Source: Prorocentrum cordatum (taxonomy: Eukaryota > Sar > Dinophyceae > Prorocentrales > Prorocentraceae). Taken from it: DNA of 64,000 nt. The stretch's first letter is position 1, and every line of letters begins with the position of its first letter. The notes under the pieces are model-generated. The model was not told the DNA's origin. It saw only the letters and a list, made by a program, of their open reading frames with translations, and ran no database searches. Where the stretch lies: positions 276,977 to 340,976 of the forward strand of contig CAUYUJ010016060.1 in the NCBI GenBank assembly GCA_963575745.1. Reading direction: 5' to 3'. Both the position numbers and the translations under genes were made by a program. Of the stretch, positions 32,541 through 44,204 are shown piece by piece.

Positions 32541-32655
32541 CAAGGTGATGCAGATGATGGGTTGATGATGGTGATGATGATGATGATGATGATCATCATC
32601 ATCATCAGCATCATCATTATCATCATCAGCAGCAGCATCATCATAATAATTATAG
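32066..32655 (+). repeat. (GAT)n microsatellite, ~590 bp
   Basis: GATGAT with GCT, GGT and GAG variants. It switches to its complement (CATCATCAT) at about 32590-32650, so the two arms could pair. Long poly-Met or poly-Ile open frames here are artefacts. Confidence 0.95.
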
Positions 32656-32669
32656 CTGACGGGGTATCG

Positions 32670-33110
32670 TGGGAGACCTCTCGGGGGCTTGTTGGATGCA
32701 GTTTCGAAGTTTCTTGGGTGCCGTCTGGCTGCGTCTTGGAGGCCTCTTGGGGGCCTCGTAAGGCTCCTTGGAGGCCTCTTACAGTCTCCTGGGGGCCTCT
32801 TCCGGCGGCATGTTCCCTCTCTTGGGCACCTCTCGGGGCCGTCTTGGGGCTCTCTTGGGTTGATGTGGGCGCCTCTTGGGCTGTTTTGGGGCTCTCTTGG
32901 GCCGTCGGGAGCCTCTTGGGCTGTCTTGGGGCTGCATTGGGGGCCCTTGGGGTCCTCTTGGAGCGTCGGAAGCTTGAAGCAGGGATAACGTGAAAAACAC
33001 TGGACAACAGAATGACAATCAATGACTGTTACCTCGTGTGGCCCTCGTGGGGGTCCTCTTGGAGTGCTCTCGGGGCCTCTTCGTGGCCTGGCAGGCGGTC
33101 TTGGAGGCAC
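32670..33110 (+). repeat. GGCCTCTTGG-family block
   Basis: Dense GGCCTCTTGGGG, GTCTTGGGGC and CTCTTGGG words, broken at 32975-33030 by unrelated sequence. Confidence 0.65.
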
Positions 33111-33544
33111 CCTGTGCCATCTCTTGGCGGCCTCGGTGGCCTCCCGGGTCCGCCCTGGAAGCCGCGCCGATGGGCGCCGGCAGAGCCTCGGGAAGAGGGG
33201 GCGGTGCGCGCAACGATGCGCGGCCTGGAGGGGGGGGCCCTTAGATATTACAGAAACCCTATCAGACAGCACTCGGCATTCTAGCACGCCTCAACGTGTC
33301 AGGGGGCACGGTAGGTCTCCGTCTCTCTGTTTCTGGCTGTGGAGCGCCATGCGTACTCTCCGTTTTCCTGGCATGCCCTGAATCCTCGTCTACACGATTG
33401 CCACACACCTGGTCTAAACTGTTGTTCTGTCGGGAAGAATGCATTTACACATGTGTATACATATGTTATGGTTGTTTGTCCATTTTCCCCTCTCTGTCTC
33501 GCTCTCCCTCTCACTCGTTCCCTCGCTCTCTACCCAGGTTTGCA

Positions 33545-33600
33545 AAATGTCATGTCACACACACGCATAGATATATGTATCTATGTGTATGTATATATCC
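33545..33600 (+). repeat. CA/TA-rich microsatellite
   Basis: ACACACACGCATAGATATAT and TATGTATCTATGTG words. A similar tract lies at 45718-45745. Confidence 0.7.
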
Positions 33601-33859
33601 GTAAGGGCTTCGCCCCCTGCCGCCGGCCCCCTCTCTCGGAGAATGGGCCATGGAAGAGCTAAGTCATGAGGCTTTGGCGCTGTCGTGCAGCAGTATCGGA
33701 ACTTCATGCGAGGCCGATTCGCAATCGGCAAAACCAACTGATCACAAGAGGGGTTACCACACAGGGCGATTGGTAAGACGTGTATGGTTTACGAGCTTGG
33801 TTACCACACCTTGGGATTAAAGGGCCGAGGGAGTACTCGCAGTTTGGGTTACCACGCCT

Positions 33860-34172
33860 TGCGATGGATGTGCGTGAGGGGTGGCACCGAATTTCAGAAA
33901 TGTGGCAAATCCCATGTGTTTTTGGACCCTGACCCCGCGGATCTGCGTGAGGGGTGGCACCGAATTTCAGAAATGTGGCAAATCCCCTGTGTTTTTGGAC
34001 CCTGACCCCGCGGATCTGCGTGAGGGGTGGCACCGAATTTCAGAAATGTGGCAAATCCCCTGTGTTTTTGGACCCTGACCCCGCGGATCTGCGTGAGGGG
34101 TGGCACCGAATTTCAGAAATGTGGCAAATCCCCTGTGTTTTTGGACCCTGACCCCGCGGATCTGCGTGAGGG
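33860..34172 (+). repeat. 73-bp tandem repeat, 4 near-identical units
   Basis: TGCGTGAGGGGTGGCACC occurs at 33871, 33944, 34017 and 34090, with a fifth start at 34163, exactly 73 bp apart. Units differ at about one base. Sequence is unrelated to the 73-bp array at 19361. Confidence 0.95.
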
Positions 34173-34559
34173 TGTCGATTTCGAGCCCCCCAGCAATTCA
34201 GACAACGCGCCCAGGTGGTGCTAAAAATCTGGTTTGGGCCTCCCTCCCCTCGCGCGGTCAATCAACTAGTTACAGTAACCAGCAAGAAGCAGAACTGTAA
34301 CACTGGAAACTACAAACTACAACTGGTACAGGAAACTGCGAATCACGCGCCTCGCAGCCTGGTGGCCCCACAAGGGGGCCGGCGGATAGATCCCAGGTGC
34401 TCAGCTCTGTTGTCTCTCAGTTTTGCTCGTCTCTACCTGATAGGTTCCCTCCACTCATGATTCCTATATATCAGTATGACCGTGGTCGCATGGACCCGGA
34501 TGCTAGACCGTAACAAAGGATTCGAAAATCCAGAGGCTCCCGACCCGAATCAGAGGAAC

Positions 34560-34923
34560 AGTGAAATTGACTGCCCAACGAAGTCGGCCCAGAATTGGGA
34601 ATTCAGGAATTCGCACATGAACCAGGGAATCCGGCCGTCGCCGAAATCGGCGGCGTACATGTTCCTTTTGTCTTCAATCTCGCTTGGGACCCCCTCAGTG
34701 CAAGCGATTATTTGGAAGATTGTTCTTGCTGGTGGGTTTTTACAATTTTATCCCGGAGGAACAGGCGCAGCTACGCAAGGCTCGCAGGAAGGCGATGCCC
34801 TCCCCGCGTGCCCGTATTTTGATGCGTAGCTTTCCGGATGCAGCTGCTGGCGTTCGCTTGGTAGGACACCGTCTTCGCCGCCGAGCGCTGAGCCAGTCTG
34901 GCGCTGTTTCGGCGCAGGTCTAA
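34560..34923 (+). pseudogene. Unidentified coding-like remnant with a frameshift
   Basis: One frame reads MGIQEFAHEPGNPAVAEIGG and continues to a CSCWWVF segment. The next frame continues naturally as FIPEEQAQLRKARRKAMPSP and ends in a stop at 34923. The change of frame coincides with a T run near 34735-34741. The family is not recognised. It could be a host exon pair or a retroelement fragment. Confidence 0.3.
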
Positions 34924-35940
34924 GCCTGCACTCGTCCCTCTGGCTGGCAGCGTTTCCGTTCCTACAAGCCCGGCGTTAGAATTAATTTACACACATCGTG
35001 GTGGCGAGCATGCAGCAGTGAGCGCACGTGCCTTCTAACATTCGCAGCCGACTAAGTGTGAAAGACCAGATGAGGTGGGGGAAGCAGTTGGGAGGCACAA
35101 TGGGGAAGCATGTACGTTCCCTTTGGCACGCCAGGCTCCCAGAGCATGCAAGGCAGCACACAGGCCCTTGCCGTGCCCCAACCAAGCTTCCAAGTCCGAG
35201 GTCCCCGCCGTGCGAGGCCTCGGGCTCTAAAGTCTCCGATGCGGCGGTTCGCTTCCCCGCCGTTCACTCGGCCTGTATCCAGGGTTTCTGTTTACCTCTT
35301 CCACCAACAAAACCTAGCAATAGCCACAGCATGTGCGCTGTAGACCGGAGACGTGGCATCGACCGTTCTGCGGTGGCGACGGCCAGCTTTGTACAGGACG
35401 CTCCCTGACGCCAGGCCCGCCGTGCCACAACGAGAGTGGTGTTGACCGTCGCATAGGGCCTTGATGCACGGTCGCGCGCTGCTTCGTAATACGCAGCATC
35501 ATTTGTCATCTGACCTCGACCCACGCTGGCCTTGCGTGCGACCGGCTAGCGCGTAAGACCGCGTCGCGGCCTAATACCTTTGACTCGCAATCCACCACCT
35601 CATCTGGTGTACCCTCGTCCTTCTTTTTTCTTCGATGGTCCTAAGCGTCCCTGTCACCCCTCCCAACCTCCCAATTTCTTCCTCATCCCTCATTGTTCTA
35701 TCCATGCCCCCTCTGTTTCCCTACTTTCCGTACTTTGTTTTGTCTAGGCGGTGCTTGTTCTACTGGGATCTTGCTCGTCCTGCTAGTGTTTGCAGCAAGC
35801 GAGGGGGCTAAGTGAGGAGGAGCAGGCCTTCTCAGGAGGCGGTGGGACTTCTCAGAAGTCCTCGCGCCCTCTGAGAAGTTGTTTATGCCGTCGGGGAAGG
35901 CCTAGAAACCTGCCCAGAAGGCCAGGGGACTTCCGAGCCT
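34924..35940. other. Stretch without a supported gene
   Basis: Moderate GC. Only short mixed frames. 35820-35945 contains several CTTCTNAGAAG-type palindromes next to the inverted-repeat element. Confidence 0.45.
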
Positions 35941-35948
35941 TCTGAGAA

Positions 35949-36145
35949 TCGGACCGGGCGAAAGGCGGGGATTGGGAAAGGGGGGGTTACGAAATCTGCT
36001 GCATGCAGCTGGTTTCGGCCCCGCCGCCGGGCCCATTCCTCGATACGTGGGCGCCTCCCGGCGCCGGGAGGCGCAGGGAAAATCAACCGCGTGAGCTGAT
36101 TCTCCAACTCCCCCTTTGCTATCCCCCCCTTTCGCCCGGCCCGAG
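35949..36145 (+). mobile_element. MITE-like element 1, copy A (197 bp)
   Basis: The left end GGACCGGGCGAAAGGCGGGG is inverted at the right end (reverse complement CTCGGGCCGGGCGAAAGG...), giving terminal inverted repeats of about 35 bp including a GGGATTGGGAAAGGGGG / GGGATAGCAAAGGGGG stretch. The interior has the palindrome GCTGCATGCAGC and GGTTTCGGCC. Copy B at 48019-48213 is clearly homologous over its whole length. Confidence 0.75.
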
Positions 36146-37300
36146 AGAAGCCCCGCCCCTTCGCACCTTCCCCCCTGGGCTCGCCGCTGTTCATGAACGG
36201 GGTGACGCTTCTGGGTCCTGTTCGCGGTGGGAGCCCGTCGCCGCCCGGTCGCCGCGTCGTGCGCGGGCCGGCGTTGCCGGCTGTCCTGCATGGTCGGCGC
36301 CCGTCGCCTCTTCTCGTCGCCGCCTCGTGCCCGTGTGGGCACTGCGACGCTACGGGCCTCGGGACAAATTGGCGAGCACAGGCCACACTCATCCGTCAAC
36401 GCTTCCCCCTCCCCCCAATGTTCCAAGTTGGCGGTGGGTCTGATGAGATGCACTTCGACCGCAGTCTCCCCCGCGCGTGCCAACGTTGAGTTTGGGGGGG
36501 AGGGGGAGTGTCCAGTGATTGTTTCCCTCTACCGTAGCACCAGGGTTCCTGCGATTGCTCTCCTCGGCCACGCGCACAGGGGGTAGGGGGAGGAGGGGAG
36601 GCTTCACCCTGCTTCTTAGAAGGCGCGGGCCTGGCCTGTAGGTAAAGGTCGGCGCCTTCTAAGATGCAGCCTCCTCCTAAGAGGCCTCCCCCCATTACCC
36701 TACCCCCCTGTGCGCGCCGCCTATCTACCATGACTACCTCGACTGTATTTCTGACTGCTTGTATTTCTACTTTGTGGAAAGCCTTACGGCCGGTGCCGCC
36801 GAACTTCAATGCGAAAGAGTACGAAGACGGCGGCAGCGACAGCACGACGACGACGCTGACGAGCAGGAGCCCTTCTCGGGGCTCTCTTGGGAGCTTTTTG
36901 AACTCTGTCGTGGGGCCTCTTGGGGGTCTTCGTGGGAAGCTTCCTGGTCACTTGGAGCCGCTTGGGACTTGATTTTTCGCCTCGTGGAGGCATGTAGGAA
37001 AATACGGAGAACCCCGCGACAGCAGATAAGAACGAGGAGCTCCGGGAGGGGGCTCCAGCAGGAAAGCGGGGTGGTGGCGGTCTCTTTGTCCACAGGGGGA
37101 GGCGGGGGGAGGGGTCGTGAGCTCCACTATCAACAGGGAGACTACTCCCGCAGGGGCAACCATTCGGGGGGGGTGTCATGACCTTTGGGGCCCCCCCAGG
37201 GTTCTTCCCCCAGAGATCCCCACCAGGACCCTCGCCAGGACCCCCCCCCGCTCGCCCCCACCCGGCCCGGTACTCAGCATCAGCATCAGCAGCAACAAAA
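36146..37300. other. Stretch without a supported gene
   Basis: Overlapping GC-rich frames on both strands without domains. A GGCCTCTTGG-like patch lies at 36880-36970 and a palindrome-rich patch at 36615-36700. Confidence 0.4.
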
Positions 37301-37304
37301 TTCA

Positions 37305-37450
37305 TAGTGCATGGTGATGGTGGTGGTAATCGCCGAAGTGGTAGTGACAGTGGTAGTGATAGTGGGAGTGTTAGCAGTGACTGAATTGATGGTTGCAGTG
37401 CCAGTACTTTGGTGTTGGTAGTGGTAGTGGTGTCGGCGGTGGTTTTGGTA
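37305..37450 (+). repeat. Degenerate GTG/GTA microsatellite
   Basis: GTGGTAGTGATAGTGGGAG-type sequence. Confidence 0.75.
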
Positions 37451-37664
37451 GCACGCGTGCAGTTTTCGATGGATACACCACCCGGGTGTAGGGTACCATG
37501 CGCTGCCTTCTTGGGCGAGAGTTGTCAGCACATGTGGGCTGCACGTCTTTCATGCGTTTGGCCCTTGTCTGGCTGAATGCGTTGGCTCTCCGCAGATGTC
37601 TCCAGCGCGAGGCCCCTAGATGTTTCACGTGTGATTCCCCTCCGCGTGTGGTTCCTCTTGTCTG

Positions 37665-38106
37665 GTGCTGTTGGCGGGGCATCATTTAGTGGTATTCGGA
37701 GCAGCATGGCCATCTGCACCAGCAGCAATGGCAACAGCACTGTACCAGGAGTGGAATCATCCGGCTGCAGAGGCTGAAAGAGGAGAAGCAGCAGAAGCAG
37801 CAGCGGCGGAAGCACTGGCAGCAGCAGCGCCACAACATCGATACGCTCACACAGCCGGGGCATCCTGGCTCCAACTGTTTGCGGACAAGAGCGGAGCCTG
37901 CGCCCCGCAATGCGCCGAAAGTGCCAGCTGCTGACTGATATCGCGTTGACCTATGCACACGCGTTCGCCAACATGCCAGGCAGTGACATCTTGCTGCTGC
38001 GACGACCATACGGTCAGTCAGAAATGGTGGAGCTCGAGCTTACGTCGATCCTCCGTGGCACGTTCTTCGTATCAATCGGAGTGGCCGTGCCGTGGGCGCC
38101 TAGATA
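37665..38106 (+). pseudogene. Unidentified coding-like segment in two frames
   Basis: The first frame contains MATALYQEWNHPAAEAERGE, an Ala/Glu run from GCA repeats, then HTAGASWLQLFADKSG. The second, from 37910, reads MRRKCQLLTDIALTYAHAFA...ILRGTFFVSIGVAVPWAPR and a stop. Residue composition is protein-like in both and a single shift near 37900 would join them. The family is not recognised. Confidence 0.3.
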
Positions 38107-38381
38107 AGAGCCAGGAGTTTGCGTCTGATCGCCCCCAGCTCGCGCCGCTTTCTTGCGCCGACCGCTGCTGCGATAGCTTAGGCCGCCGCGTCGGCAGCCT
38201 TGCACGTGCCAACCCGCGCCCTGTGCACTACCAGCTACTACCTGCTAAAAGCAGCATGCTGCTTGGATACACTAGCGCTGTGTGTTCTGATGTGCTCGCT
38301 TGAGGTGGACGTGCTTTCCCACAGCCGAGCCTGCGCCCGCGGCTGTCTCTGACCGATGGTTCGGCCCCAACGCGTGAATGA

Positions 38382-38791
38382 GAGCAAAGTCAAAGCATAC
38401 CGGCTCGGGCCGGATGGCTCGTGAGCTATATGGAAGAGTTGTGGGCTGTGCCAGCATTGGAATGCACAGATGCTCCGGCCTACGTCTGCTGTCCCGCCCC
38501 GATACATCATGGAGCGCCCCTGGCGCTTCGCACTCGGGGCGGAGACGCCCTCCCCAAGCTCGCAGACTTCGAAGTTCATGTCTCGAACCCCACTGTGCTG
38601 CGAGGTGGCGCCCCGTTCTGACATTCTCGGATCCCGCACCCCCCCCGCGGGGGCCGAATCTTGCTCCCCCCTCCTCCCCTCCGCTCCGGCCAGAGGTGGC
38701 CAGCGGCCTGCAGGCGGCGTCGTGCGAGATCTTCGAGGCCTGGCGCTTCCTCTTTCAAAACGCGCGCGCGCGCGATGCGCGGGGGGCCTGA
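38382..38791 (+). CDS. Candidate two-exon gene fragment, unknown family
   Basis: The exon to 38604 contains YMEELWAVPALECTDAPAYV and ADFEVHVSNPTVLR. The proposed intron is 38605-38693 (89 bp, GT...CCGGCCAG) with a pyrimidine-rich 3' part. The second exon reads EVASGLQAASCEIFEAWRFL and ends in TGA at 38791. Phases agree across the splice. AGGTGGC occurs at both borders. The 5' end is unknown. No domain recognised. Confidence 0.35.
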
Positions 38792-39364
38792 ACCTCCTGC
38801 CCCCGCGGTGCGCTCGCCTCGTGGTACCCCCTCGTCGCTGGTTCTCGTCCTCGGTTGTTGTCGTCCTCTCCGTCTCGCGCTGCATATCCGCAGGAGGTCG
38901 TCTGTCCTGTAAGCTGCGGTATTTCCTAATACGGGGCGCGGGCTTGTCGCGGACTCGGCGTGGAGTCGGCGCGGATCCGGCGCGGATTCGGCGCAGATTC
39001 GACGTGGATCGATTTGGGCCAGCCGCATGGACTGATTTGCTAACCTTCTCTTGCGAATTGCCCCTCCCCCCCGGAAGGGTCCTGAACAAGTTCTCTGAAG
39101 CGTAGAGTTTTCGGGATCACTGGCTAACAACCATGCAAGTGCACCAGAAAATTACGTTGCACCCGCAGTTACGGATTAGATTGAGGGAGGGGCGGCGACG
39201 TCGGCAGTCAAATTATACAACGAGTCCGCCGCAGGCACCGATTTTTTCGTCAAAGCAATGTGGGTGGATTGCGGGCCTGGTCGCGGGCGGGTCGCGGGTG
39301 GGTCGCGGGTGGGTCGTGGGTGGGTCGCGGGCGGGTGGCGTGTGGGTCGCGGGTGGGTCGCGGG

Positions 39365-39590
39365 TGGTTCTTGGGTGCTCTCGGGGCCTCATTTCGGCCT
39401 TTTCGGGACCGCGTGCGGCTTCTGGGAAACATCCGGGGAGCCTGCTGGCGGTCTCGGGGGGTATTTTGGGGGCGGAGGGCTCGAAATGTCAGTCTGTGTT
39501 CCCCCTCGTGGGGCTCTCGTTGGTCCCTCTTGTGGCCGTGTTGGGCCGTCTCGGAGGCCTCTTGAGCCGCCTTGGCGCTATATTGGACTG
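39365..39590 (+). repeat. GGCCTCTTGG-family repeat with conserved core
   Basis: Follows a GGGTCGCGGGTG short repeat (39280-39365). Contains GGGCGGAGGGCTCGAAATGT, then TTCCCCCTCGTGGGGCTCTC, then GTCTCGGAGGCCTCTTG. It ends at an ACG triplet repeat (39592-39665). Confidence 0.7.
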
Positions 39591-39689
39591 ATGTCGACGA
39601 CGACGACGATGACGACGTTGACGACGACGACGGCGACGACGAGGACGTTGCCGCCAGCAAACAACGACGATCGAGAGATACGATGAAAG

Positions 39690-41420
39690 TTCGGTCGACC
39701 CCTAGCGGGGCGGGATGCTAGCATTAGCAGGACCGGGCCCTAATAGGATTCAACGTTAGCAGGACCGAGTCCCAGTAGGAGTCAATTGAATCATTATCGA
39801 GCCTTCGTACGATGCTCTTCAAGATGTATCCAACCCGGAAAGAGCTGTCATGATAGCTGGACCGAGCTTCAAAAGGAGGCCACTACACCTGGACCCACCC
39901 GTGATTTGATTATTCTAGAGCTGGACCCAGCCGTAGCAGGATGATGCTCGAGCGGAATCGGACCCCAGTAGGGTTCTAATAAAGTTGGTTCCAGCCCTCG
40001 TAGGATTCCGTTAGAGCTGGATCGTGCTTTAGTACGACTATCAGAGTTGGATCGAATCCTAGTAGGATCGTACGATCGTTGAGTTGACTCCTAGAAGTAT
40101 GTTGTTCGAGCTTGGTGGATCCCCTGGTGGGCTTTACCACAAGCTGCATCGATCCCGAGTAGGTTTCGATTCGAGCTGGATGCAGCCCCAGAAAGGTGCA
40201 TCGGCTGGCGCCGCACCGCCGACCCCTTGTTGCGGCAGTGCGGAACGATTTCTGAGAAATCTTGGGGTTTCAGCTTCTTGGGAGTTCGTCGTGGGCGGTT
40301 GGCGGATCGCCGCACTTTTGAGGCCTCTTGGGAGCCGTTCTGAGGCCTCTAGGAGCTTCTTTTGGGCCCCTCGGGGGCCTCGTGGGAGCCTCTTGGGGCC
40401 GACTGGCGCCTCCTCAGGTTTTTCGGGGCCGAGTGCTCGAAGTGTTCATTCGGGTTCCCCCTCTGGGCTTCCTCTTGGGGCCGTCCTGGGGCCCTCCTGG
40501 GTCGTTTTGGAAGCTTCTGGGGCCGTCTTGGGGCCCTCTTGGACCGTCTTGGAGCCCTCTTGGGGGCCTCTTGGGCTATCTTGGGTCGATCTTAAAGGCT
40601 TCTTGGGTCGTTGCGGGCCTCGTGAAAGCCCAAGAGGCGAATGTGCTAAAACCATACGCTTCCATAAGGGAATGGGGCGATTTTTGCTTCTGGAGGGCCT
40701 CTGGGGACGCCTCTTGGTGGCTTCTTGGGGCGTCTTGGGCGCCTTTGGGACCGTCTTGAGGCGATCTAGGGCGTCTTGGAGCGATCTTTCGGCGACTCGC
40801 AGCCCTCTTGGACCGTCTGTCGGGCCTCTTGGGGCCCTCTTGGCCCGTTTGGGAACCCCTGAGGCTTCAAGGGTGCGGCTGGCACCTTTGCCCTCCCCCC
40901 CCTCCAAACCGGCCGGACCAGGCACCTGGGGGAGGGGTTTGGGGAGGAGGACGCATCTCACACGCCGTGACCCCAAGGGGTCGGTGGATATTTTTAGAGC
41001 TAGATTCATCCCGAATATGTTCTAGCGCAGAACTCACGCACGGCAGGATTCTATGACACTTTGATCAAGCCTTCTAAGATTCTATTGCAGCTGGATCCAC
41101 GAGAGCTGCATCGAGCCATCGTCGGGTTTCGTCAGAAGTGGAAAAAGATGTTGTAGGGTTTTATTGGAGCTGGACCGACACTTGATAATAATCAGTCAGA
41201 GCTGGATCCAGCCTTAGTCGCAGGATTCCATCAGAGCTGGAACGAGCTCCTTTTTTAGATTTCGGTCAAGCTTGGACCAGATCCTAAGAGTAATGGGGCT
41301 GGATCTGGCCTCATATGGATTATGTTAGAGTTGGATCGAGCCCTACTAGGATTCTATCAGGGTTGGTCCGAGCCCAAGTCGGATTATATTAGGCTTGGAT
41401 CGAGTCCCAGTAACAAAATA
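39690..41420 (+). repeat. Degenerate 32-bp satellite, interrupted by an insertion
   Basis: Units approximate GAGTTGGATCGAGCCCTAGT followed by AGGATTCTATCA. Clean 32-bp spacing is seen at 39985-40017, 41170-41202 and 41299-41331-41363-41395. From about 40195 to 40985 the array is absent and replaced by a GGCCTCTTGG-family block. Array sequence resumes on both sides in the same orientation. Confidence 0.75.
40195..40985 (+). repeat. GGCCTCTTGG-family insertion with conserved core
   Basis: Contains TTTCGGGGCCGAGTGCTCGA, then AGTGTTCATTCGGGTTCCCC, then repeated CGTCTTGGGGCCCTCTTGG words. Its right end is CT-rich with inverted GGGGAGGGGTTTGGGG/CCCCCCCTCCAAACC words. The flanks are 32-bp satellite, so this looks like one inserted unit. 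Confidence 0.65.
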
Positions 41421-41489
41421 TCGAGGCGCCTGGCGCGGGCGCCGGCGACGGTTGCGCCGCCGACGCCGCTGACGATGTCGCCGTCGTCG

Positions 41490-41580
41490 GCGTCGTCTTA
41501 GGCGTCGTCGTCGTCGTCGTCGTAGTCGTCGTCGTAGTCGTCGCCGTGTCCGTCGTCTTCGTCGTTGTCGTTGTCGTTGT

Positions 41581-41620
<40 letters not shown>

Positions 41621-41622
41621 TG
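41490..41622 (+). repeat. (CGT)n microsatellite
   Basis: CGTCGTCGT with GTA and GTT variants. Confidence 0.9.
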
Positions 41623-42174
41623 CCCAGGGGGATCTGTGGGGAGGATCTTGAGCCTCTCGACTGATTTTCATGGGGGTCGAAGGGGGGATCCGCTGCGAAT
41701 AAGTTGCCCGGGGTGGTGGGGGAAGAGGGGGAGGGGGCCTGGTCTTAGACACCCCTCCATGAATTTTGGGTGGTGGAGGGGGGGGGACCTGGCTCCTGCC
41801 CCTGCCCTATAGAATTTCGTCAGAGGCCAGCGACGGCGGATCGCGCTCCCTCGTTGTCTCGGAGCCCTATCGACCCGTCGCTGGTTCTTCGCGCCCGCCT
41901 TTGGGCCTTACTGCCTCTCCGAGGGCATGGGAGGGGCGCTGATGCGTGCCCGCGTTCCCGCGTCCCCCCCCCCATTACAACAACATTCTGGACGCCAGGG
42001 GAGGGGGGGCATGGGGGCAGGGACAGCACCTTCTCTCACACGCCCGTCGCCCCCAGCATGCCTCGGTCGGCGGACCTGTCCCTGTCCCGGGGCAACTTGG
42101 GGTTGAACACGGATATCCGTCCCCCTCCAGATGATGTGCGCTCATGGTCATCAGGTGTCGTCTTCTTCGGCATA

Positions 42175-42202
42175 ATCATCGTAGCCACCGTCAGCATCAT
42201 CG

Positions 42203-42284
<82 letters not shown>

Positions 42285-42370
42285 TACCACCGTCATCATC
42301 ACCGTCAGCAGAAGCATCACCACTTCTTCCAACATCATCACCACCATCATCACCATCATCACTCCGTATC
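42175..42370 (+). repeat. (ATC)n microsatellite
   Basis: Nearly pure ATCATC. The 588-codon open frame spanning it (poly-Ile) is judged spurious. Confidence 0.95.
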
Positions 42371-42647
42371 ATATGCATCGTAGCCGCCATCTTCGTCCGA
42401 ACTGGCTCAGCAAACCTCGCCGTGGCCCTGTCCCATCGCCGTTGTCCCCCCCACGAGCCACCTCCAACCAGCGCTCAAGACCTCCACGCATCGCCGCTCA
42501 ACACGTCACCGCCATCACCGCCCATCTCGGGCGGGCCCCCCGCAGGCTCACCGCGCTCCTCCACGCGCCGCATTCCGCCCTGCAGCCGTTGCCGTCTGAA
42601 GCCCGCGCTCCCCACCTGCGGGGGCGCAGCGCGCCCGAGAGGGGACA

Positions 42648-42851
42648 GCCCGTGAGCGAGACAGGAGGTCGCCGGGGGGGCACCAGCAAGCGGGATCCAG
42701 GGACGAAAAGCTCCGAGATTCGATATGTTCGGGCGTTATCGCCGGGAGAGCCCGTGAGCGAGACAGGAGGTCGCTGGGGACACCAGCAAGCGGGATCCAG
42801 GGATGAAACGTTTGGAGGTTCGAGGTCTTCGCGCGTTATCGTCGGTGTTCG
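42648..42851 (+). repeat. 102-bp tandem duplication
   Basis: GCCCGTGAGCGAGACAGGAG occurs at 42648 and 42750, each followed by CACCAGCAAGCGGGATCCAG and a GTTCGGGCGTTATCG / TTCGCGCGTTATCG tail. Indels between copies shift the reading frame, arguing against coding. Confidence 0.85.
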
Positions 42852-43739
42852 GCGGCTTTCTGGCCTCGGGGTGGTTTCCAGCGGTTGCGCCAAGCCGAGA
42901 GCGTTCCGGGGGTGCTGGATCGCCCCGAACGGCCGCCAGAGGCCCGATTTGTGGACCGAAAACCATCGTGGACAGGGAAAAGGTTGCATCGACCCCCCCA
43001 TGGATCAACGAACGTGGCCTGATAGTCCACCCCTCCCGAGAGCGTACGGTTCCTCCATTCTGCCATCGATGTATCGCCGATTCCATGTCGATGTTCCCCC
43101 TTTGAGGCGGTCCCCCCTTAACATTACCCTGGCAGGGAGGGGATCCAGCGCCGATCCAAGGAATCGTCGCGGACCTCCGAAAGCTTATGTGTGTGGTTGT
43201 TATTTGTCGTCTTCGTCCTATTATTATTCTTCTTCTACTGGCCCCCCGCCGCGGCCGAATCCTTCCGCATCCCTCATGGTTCCCCGACACCCCCAGTCCT
43301 TTTCCGTGCTCCCCCGGTCTCTTATTGCCACCGCAGTCGGGCCTGACTGGCGGGCCGACCCCGCAGCATCAGGGGTGCCCTCGTGTCTTGACTTCCCCGT
43401 CGCGTGCCCCGCCCTGCGTCTGGATCACAGGCTGCCCTCGGGAAGAGGCTCGGGTTCTCTCAGGTGGCCCGTGCAGTCTGTCCCCACTGGGCCCCGTTTG
43501 CTGCGGGTCGTCGTCACAGGGACTGGCACCCTTTGAGCTCGGGGTCCAGGCACCTCTGATGCAGTTCTGGCCTCCCCAAAGGTTGGCGCTCGTTGGGCGA
43601 GTGCCTGTGCCGGCATGACTACAGCTCACAGGCCAACATGGAACGCCGCCGTGGCGAGCGGGACCAACCCCAGCGGCAACAAGATCATGGCCCAGACCAC
43701 AAAGGTGGGACGGTGTCTCAATCGGGTGGGGGAGCAGGG

Positions 43740-44080
43740 GCAGGAGGAGGAGGAGGACGACGACGCAAGCGAGGCGGAGGGTGTGGACGGGAAGCTGAGG
43801 AGGAGTTGGAGGAGGAGGAGGAGGGGGAGGAACGGATGCGTTCTTGTATTTTTCTGCCGCGCCGTTGTCCATAGCAGTTGTAGAGTGTTACCAGCGTGTG
43901 CCCCCGACACCATTCCATCCGCCCACTGTGTGTGCCACACGGCGCTTTCAAGATGTCTTCAGATCTGTTCAGGACGCGGCGCCGCGTGCGGACCACCCTC
44001 ACGCGCCCATTTTGACAGCAGCCGGCAGGGAGGAGGAGGAGGAGGAGGAGCAGGAGGAGGAGGAGGAGGAAGGGGGGACA
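43740..44080 (+). repeat. (GGA)n microsatellites
   Basis: Runs at 43742-43835 and 44028-44080, separated by mixed sequence. Confidence 0.85.
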
Positions 44081-44204
44081 GGGAGGCTGACCCAGCTGAG
44101 CTATCCCTTCTGGCCGCGTTGGATGGCCAATGCGAGAGTAGCCACTCACTCTCTCCCTCCCTTTCGCCTTCACCCAGGCCCCTCCCTCCCTGTCCCTTCC
44201 TCAC

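Noticed and set aside
31081-32565. 494-codon frame overlapping the OPR-like gene
   Set aside because: First part is a shadow of the OPR-like gene in another frame and the rest is poly-Met from the GAT tract.
33860-34172. CRISPR-like array
   Set aside because: The 73-bp units are continuous tandem copies with no unique spacers, and the context is eukaryotic.
41770-43536. 588-codon plus-strand frame
   Set aside because: It passes through a pure ATC microsatellite (poly-Ile) and a 102-bp duplication whose copies differ by frame-breaking indels. No domain is visible.
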